Source: Candidatus Aciduliprofundum sp.
Lineage (GTDB): Archaea > Thermoplasmatota > Thermoplasmata > Thermoplasmatales > Aciduliprofundaceae
DNA length: 10,875 nt
Direction: 5' to 3'
Assembly (NCBI GenBank): GCA_015523135.1
Contig: WAKY01000144.1
Coordinates: 1-10,875, forward strand
Part shown: piece after piece, positions 7,230 to 10,875 of the stretch
How positions within the stretch are numbered: position 1 is the first letter of the stretch
Layout: every line of letters starts with the position of its first letter
Program-made: the position numbers and the translations under genes
Notes under the pieces: model-generated
What the model saw: the letters and a program-made list of their open reading frames with translations, nothing else
What the model was told of the DNA's origin: nothing
The model's database searches: none

Positions 7230-7592
7230 TTAAGGGGGAAGTTCATCCCCGTTTTCATCCACTACACGGATGTTTATGTTTACATCCATTTGGCCCTCTT
7301 CTTAGAGCTTCTGGCCGTATATCGTGGATATGGCCTTTAGAATTAATTCCCCGTATTTGGTTAAGTTTTGGGCTGGCTGTTCTTCCGCTAAAGAGGATAA
7401 CTTAAAAAGAACATCCTTGGGCTCTTCAATTAGGCCGTTCCTGCCCGATAAGAATAACCTTCTCATCCTTCTCTGGACATCTGGGGGAAGAGTGGAAAGA
7501 AGGCATGGATGTGCATTCTCTCCGTGGGGCTCTGTTTTTCTTGTTTTGCCTGCGATTTGGATATATTTAGGTATTCTATTCTCTTTCGGCAT
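7230..7592 (-). pseudogene. Decayed small gene of unknown function with an in-frame TAA
   Basis: The frame opens with MPKENRIPKY at ATG 7590-7592, preceded by GGAG at 7-nt spacing; an earlier in-frame ATG at 7616 is possible. It reads IQIAGKTRKTEP (from the 40-bp repeat) and then a coding-like stretch (STLPPDVQRRMRRLF, FKLSSLAEEQPAQNL) to TAA at 7302-7304. The same frame continues past the stop with EEGQMDVNINIRVVDENGD and ends at TAA 7230-7232. The part after the stop keeps amphipathic, protein-like composition, and all Arg codons before it are AGA/AGG, as in neighbouring genes. This suggests one gene broken by a nonsense change. The family is not recognised. Alternatives are a functional 96-aa protein ending at 7302 or a fusion made by recombination at the repeat. 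It is convergent with the beta-helix gene, 6 nt apart. Nothing else is visible in the 7224-7680 stretch. Confidence 0.5.
7525..7564 (+). repeat. 40-bp direct repeat, right copy
   Basis: This is the second copy of the repeat at 5256-5295, 2269 bp away in the same orientation with 3 mismatches. It lies inside the decayed minus-strand gene. Similarity stops abruptly at 7565, and no tRNA-like sequence is visible before 7525. Confidence 0.85.
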
Positions 7593-7683
7593 GCAAACTC
7601 TCCATGTTTTTCTCATCTCAACTATATTTCTATCACATTAACCTTTTAGCAAAAATTTTCTGTATTCCACAAAAAGATTATAA

Positions 7684-7700
7684 GGGGAAATCTTAAATAC
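7684..7700 (+). promoter_or_regulatory. BRE/TATA of the STAND regulator gene
   Basis: GGGGAAAT followed by CTTAAATAC is a strong BRE/TATA pair. The TATA centre is about 26 nt before the ATG at 7723, so the mRNA is probably leaderless. Confidence 0.65.
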
Positions 7701-7722
7701 CCTTACTCCTATTTAAACATAT

Positions 7723-10257
7723 ATGGTGAGAAAATATCTCAACAATAGAATGCGTATCCTGCTTCATCTTTCAAAGTACTCATCATTTATAGATGAATTT
7801 AATGCTCCTACGGAACTCACACAGGAGGGGATTGGCAGCGCAATAGGTATTGGAAGAAACAATGTTCCCAGGGAACTGAAAAAATTGATGAATGAGGATT
7901 TGGTTTATGTTAAGAAATGCCATGTGAAAGGAGTTAGAAATAAAAGAAGTGTTTATCTTCTTACAAGAAAAGGCATATCTGAAGCGAATAAGATAAAAGA
8001 TGAGTTAAAAGAGCTTCCTGTTACTGTAATTGATTTCTCTGGAAATAGGGAAACTTATCCTTTGAAGGATATTCCAAAGAGTTACGGAATTGATTTCGTA
8101 ACTGCTGCCATAAATTTGGATAAAAATAGAAATCTGGACCTTGTGGGAATACTGAGAAGAAGAGAGAAAGCTTATCACAGCATAGATGAGAATTTAATAG
8201 TTAGGGACTTCTACGGTAGAAAAGAAGAATTGAAGGAGATTGGGAAGTGGATGAAATCAAATAAAAAGATTTTGCTACTCTCGGGAATTTCAGGAATAGG
8301 GAAAACAACATTATTGCTTAAATTTGTAAAGGATAAATTGAAGGATAGGAATGTTCTGTTTATTAAAATTGAAAACTGGAAGAGCGCAGATGGCATTATT
8401 CATCAGATTGCAGGTTTTTTCTCAAAGATTGGCATACCAAAGATTGAAAAATACTTGAGAAGTGTTGCTCTTTCAGAAGAGAAAAATTTGAACTGGAATA
8501 ATGTTATTCTTCTTATAAAAGAATTTCTGAGAGATGAGATTTTCATATTTGATAATGTGGAAAATGCAGATATAGAGACGAAAAAATTGATAAGAAAAAT
8601 TATAGATCTTGTTGATACCAAGAATGATTTCAAGGTAATATTAAGCGGTACGGAGATAGAGGATATGGTACCGCCATCCAAACTTGGTTGGGTTGAGGAA
8701 ATGAAGATTGTAGAGTTAAAAGAAGAGGATGCTTTGGATATGTTGAGGCAGTATGGAGTATCGGAGGATAAGGCATTAAAAATAATCTCCACTGTAGGTG
8801 GGAATCCTCTCTTGCTTCATCTTGCAAAAGATCAAAATTATCCCATGATGAGAAGGTTCATATTTGAAGGCATACTGAAAATATTGAACAAAGAGGAAAG
8901 AGAAGCTTTGGAATTTATATCTGTTTTCAGAAAAAATTTCAAAATGGATGTTCTTCTCCTCAACAATTTTGAATATTTCATAATTTACTCACTGATAAAC
9001 AAGAATATACTGCTGGAGATGGAGTATGAAAATTTCACAGTTCACAGAATAATAAAGAATTTCGTTTATGAGCATCTTACAGAGGAAAAGAGGAAAAAAT
9101 ACCATCTTATGGCAGCGAGATACTACGAGGAGGGTGGGGACATTTTAGAGGCAGTTTATCATTATACGCATGCTGAGAAGTTGATGAGGGCAAATATACT
9201 TCTAGGTGAGAATTATGAAAAGTACCTGTTCACCAATGGCAATGAGATAAGAAATCTCGCACTGGAAATTCTCAATCGTTATGATAAGGATGTGGACGAC
9301 TATGAATGGAAACTTTATGGAATAATTGGGGACACATATTACATTTCTGGGAAATGGGAGGAAGCCTTGGATAACTATAAAAAAGCAAAATTTCTCTTCA
9401 AGGGAAAAGATCTGGATTTCTACGCCAAAATAGTTGTAAGTATTTCGGAAGTATTGGGCAAAATGGGAAAGTATGGGGAAGCGATAAAAACTCTCAATGA
9501 GGTTCTAAAGAAGATTAATGGCATAAGGGATGAAAGGATTATTTCAAAGGCCTATTACATACTTGGAATTATGAGTATGAAAATGGGAGAAGAAGAGGAT
9601 GCCAAGGGTTATCTCTTAGAGGCAATAAAAATTGCCGAAAAAAGCTCGGATTTGAAAAGTATGGGTTACGCTTACAATGGATTAGGGATTATAGAGAGGG
9701 ATGAAGGAAACTTAGAGGAGGCAATTTCCTATTTCAAAAAAGCCCAAGAATATTTTGAATTGTATGGCGATTTATATGGGCTTGCAAAGACAATTAAAAA
9801 TATAGGTGCCATTTACTATGACCTCTACGATGATAGAGCCGAGAAATATTATAGAGAAGCTTTAAGAATTACACACAAAACAGGAGATAAATACAATATG
9901 GGACACGCATATCTTTCAATGGCCAACTGGAGTATGTATAAGGAGAGATTCTTTGAGGCAAAGGAATATCTTGAAAAGAGTGAGAAAATATTTGAGGAGA
10001 TGGATGCTCTTGAGGATTTGGCATATACATATAGTTCACTGGGAACATTTTACGCATATCTTGGAGATAAGGAGAGGGGAAAGGAATATTTTGATAAGGG
10101 CATAAGTCTTGCGGCCAAAATCGGAAACGAAAAAGCTATAATAAATATATCAAAGGATGCGGCGGAGTATCTTAGAAAATACGGATATGCCTATGTGGAA
10201 GAATATGAGAAAATTGCAAAGGGAAAGAAAAAGGTTGTGGCTGTGGTAAGTATCTAA
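7723..10257 (+). CDS. Winged-helix / STAND ATPase / TPR transcriptional regulator
   Basis: The 844-aa protein has three parts. Residues about 8-80 form a MarR-like winged helix (LTQEGIGSAIGIGRNNVPRE, then a KRSVYLLTRKG wing) for DNA binding. Residues about 165-510 form a STAND/NB-ARC-type NTPase: Walker A GISGIGKTT (188-196), Walker B IFIFD (273-277), a KVILSGTE sensor strand, the GGNPLLLH motif (359-366) and a winged-helix segment with FTVHRIIKNF. Residues about 527-810 hold seven or so TPR repeats such as GYAYNGLGIIERDEGNLEEAI. STAND proteins of the MalT type are switches in which ligand bound by the repeats permits ATP-driven activation. There is no membrane segment, so it is cytoplasmic. 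Its stop (10255-10257) abuts the stop of the convergent small exported protein. The domain call is firm; target genes and ligand are unknown. Confidence 0.92.
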   Translation: MVRKYLNNRMRILLHLSKYSSFIDEFNAPTELTQEGIGSAIGIGRNNVPRELKKLMNEDLVYVKKCHVKGVRNKRSVYLLTRKGISEANKIKDELKELPVTVIDFSGNRETYPLKDIPKSYGIDFVTAAINLDKNRNLDLVGILRRREKAYHSIDENLIVRDFYGRKEELKEIGKWMKSNKKILLLSGISGIGKTTLLLKFVKDKLKDRNVLFIKIENWKSADGIIHQIAGFFSKIGIPKIEKYLRSVALSEEKNLNWNNVILLIKEFLRDEIFIFDNVENADIETKKLIRKIIDLVDTKNDFKVILSGTEIEDMVPPSKLGWVEEMKIVELKEEDALDMLRQYGVSEDKALKIISTVGGNPLLLHLAKDQNYPMMRRFIFEGILKILNKEEREALEFISVFRKNFKMDVLLLNNFEYFIIYSLINKNILLEMEYENFTVHRIIKNFVYEHLTEEKRKKYHLMAARYYEEGGDILEAVYHYTHAEKLMRANILLGENYEKYLFTNGNEIRNLALEILNRYDKDVDDYEWKLYGIIGDTYYISGKWEEALDNYKKAKFLFKGKDLDFYAKIVVSISEVLGKMGKYGEAIKTLNEVLKKINGIRDERIISKAYYILGIMSMKMGEEEDAKGYLLEAIKIAEKSSDLKSMGYAYNGLGIIERDEGNLEEAISYFKKAQEYFELYGDLYGLAKTIKNIGAIYYDLYDDRAEKYYREALRITHKTGDKYNMGHAYLSMANWSMYKERFFEAKEYLEKSEKIFEEMDALEDLAYTYSSLGTFYAYLGDKERGKEYFDKGISLAAKIGNEKAIINISKDAAEYLRKYGYAYVEEYEKIAKGKKKVVAVVSI

Positions 10258-10497
10258 TTACCAGTTACTTGGATCTGTAGGATGTGGGCCATCAAGTAGA
10301 TTTGTAGAAGGATATATAACCTGCCAGTTACTTGGATCTGTAGGATGCGGGCCATCAGCAGCGCTATTCCCACTGCCTACATCCAATGGGCTTACATTAG
10401 CCAGTTTCATGGGTGTATGCATGGCCAGAAGTCCAATTGCAATCCCTGCAACGATTATTATTCCTACAATCATTTTCTTATTCATTTTCACCACCAT
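10258..10497 (-). CDS. Small exported protein with duplicated C-terminal DGPHPTDPSNW peptide
   Basis: The frame encodes 79 aa from ATG 10497, or 75 aa from the inner ATG at 10485, which has GGTGGTGA just upstream and gives the better signal sequence (MNKKMIVGIIIVAGIAIGLLAM). After the hydrophobic segment comes a short linker and then DGPHPTDPSNW at residues 48-58 and again at 69-79, where the second copy ends exactly at the stop. The copies are separated by QVIYPSTNLL. No Cys is present, so it is not a lipoprotein. The product is either a membrane-anchored or secreted mini-protein, or a pro-peptide whose C-terminus is released. The family is not recognised. The stop touches that of the STAND-TPR regulator, and the CheY-like gene is divergent 154 bp away. 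A peptide-signal role is inference only. Confidence 0.75.
   Translation of the reverse strand: MVVKMNKKMIVGIIIVAGIAIGLLAMHTPMKLANVSPLDVGSGNSAADGPHPTDPSNWQVIYPSTNLLDGPHPTDPSNW
10261..10294 (+). repeat. 34-bp direct repeat, copy encoding the terminal peptide
   Basis: It matches 10324-10357 at 33 of 34 bases. The only difference is synonymous (CCA here, CCG in the other copy, both Pro), so the encoded undecapeptide is identical. Confidence 0.9.
10324..10357 (+). repeat. 34-bp direct repeat, copy encoding the internal peptide
   Basis: This is the second copy, at a 63-bp (21-codon) period and in the same frame. The intervening 29 bp are unrelated. Confidence 0.9.
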
Positions 10498-10515
10498 TTG
10501 TTTTTTGAAAACATT

Positions 10516-10530
10516 CTATTTTAATTATAG
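10516..10530 (-). promoter_or_regulatory. Possible TATA of the small exported protein gene
   Basis: On the minus strand, CTATAATTAAAATAG is centred about 26 nt before the ATG at 10497 and 38 nt before the ATG at 10485. It would give a leaderless mRNA from the first ATG or a 12-nt leader holding the GGTGGTGA site for the second. Confidence 0.4.
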
Positions 10531-10618
10531 GTAAGAACTCTCAAATATTCATAATCAAAAGCGAAAACGCCGAAATTAAGGTGTTTATGATGATGAAAAA
10601 ATGAGTATGCTCTAATAA

Positions 10619-10629
10619 ATTTTAAATAT
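10619..10629 (+). promoter_or_regulatory. TATA element of the receiver gene
   Basis: ATTTTAAATAT is centred about 27 nt before the ATG at 10652, consistent with a leaderless transcript. It shares the 10498-10651 spacer with the divergent promoter of the small exported protein. Confidence 0.55.
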
Positions 10630-10651
10630 CAAAAATCTCCATCATCGTTCA

Positions 10652-10875
10652 ATGAGGGTTCTTGTGGTGGATGATAGTATTTCGATGGCAAATATGCTTG
10701 TCAAGTTTCTGGAGTACAAGGGAATCAGAGATGTGGATATATGTCATGATGGGTACTGTGCACTTGAAAAAATAAGGAATGGAAATTATGATGTATATAT
10801 AATTGACTATCATCTTCCTAATATATCGGGCACAGAGCTTGCTGAAGAGGCAAGTAAAAAAGGAGGCATAATAGC
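10652..10875 (+). CDS. CheY-like response regulator receiver domain (partial, 3' end outside window)
   Basis: The 74 complete codons visible begin MRVLVVDDSISMANML. This is the first half of a receiver domain, with the acidic pair D7-D8, the phosphoacceptor D52 in YIIDYHLPNISG, and the usual alternating strands and helices. The conserved Thr and Lys lie beyond the window, as does any output domain, so it may be a stand-alone CheY-type protein or a longer regulator. It would take phosphate from a histidine kinase that is not in the window. It is divergent from the small exported protein gene. The family is certain; the role is not determined. Confidence 0.88.
   Translation, partial: MRVLVVDDSISMANMLVKFLEYKGIRDVDICHDGYCALEKIRNGNYDVYIIDYHLPNISGTELAEEASKKGGII

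Noticed and set aside
7302..7304. In-frame TAA as recoding or readthrough
   Set aside because: TAA is not the pyrrolysine codon, no selenocysteine context is visible, and a plain nonsense mutation is simpler.
7500..7535. Second tRNA or tRNA fragment before the right repeat copy
   Set aside because: No T-arm GTTCGAATC-like sequence and no acceptor stem pairing could be found.
7324..7641. Plus-strand frame across the decayed gene
   Set aside because: The opposite strand has the AGA/AGG-biased, protein-like reading and a Shine-Dalgarno site; the plus frame lacks a promoter and looks like its mirror.
10261..10357. 34-bp repeat spaced by 29 bp resembles a minimal CRISPR unit
   Set aside because: There are only two copies, they lie in frame inside a gene, the difference is synonymous, and no cas genes are near.
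10588..10603. Tiny ORF ATGATGATG... in the divergent spacer
   Set aside because: It encodes only a few residues before TGA, with no ribosome binding site.

Overview
The window reads as archaeal, most likely a thermophilic euryarchaeon. It carries an archaeal-type cofactor-independent phosphoglycerate mutase, a Hef helicase-nuclease, a tRNA without an encoded CCA end, and AGA/AGG as the main Arg codons. Most genes have an AT-rich TATA element about 25 nt upstream of the start codon, which points to leaderless transcripts. The overall look resembles Aciduliprofundum/DHVE2-type genomes, but that placement is an impression and no search was run.

Left part (1-5141), housekeeping. The 3' end of an unidentified plus-strand gene meets apgM tail to tail. 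apgM lies on the minus strand, 30 nt behind a small MTH1187-type thiamine-binding gene. That small gene shares a palindromic TATA element with the divergent hef gene, which encodes a complete helicase-XPF nuclease-HhH protein. A 12-TM MFS permease follows hef after 3 nt and is probably translationally coupled to it.

Middle part (5142-7722), an accessory patch next to tRNA-Ser(UGA). It contains a minus-strand reading frame with its own promoter that runs antisense through the tRNA, a large AT-rich secreted beta-helix (NosD-like) surface protein, and a decayed minus-strand gene with an in-frame stop. A 40-bp direct repeat, one copy just after the tRNA and one inside the decayed gene, brackets the surface-protein gene. 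This looks like the scar of integration or recombination beside a tRNA.

Right part (7723-10875), signalling. A winged-helix/STAND ATPase/TPR regulator of 844 aa is followed with no gap by a convergent gene for a small exported protein that ends in two copies of DGPHPTDPSNW. Divergent from that gene is a CheY-like receiver protein, cut by the window edge. A TPR regulator beside a short exported protein with a duplicated C-terminal peptide is the layout of bacterial RRNPP peptide-signalling pairs. This is the most interesting candidate system in the window; the functional link is inference.
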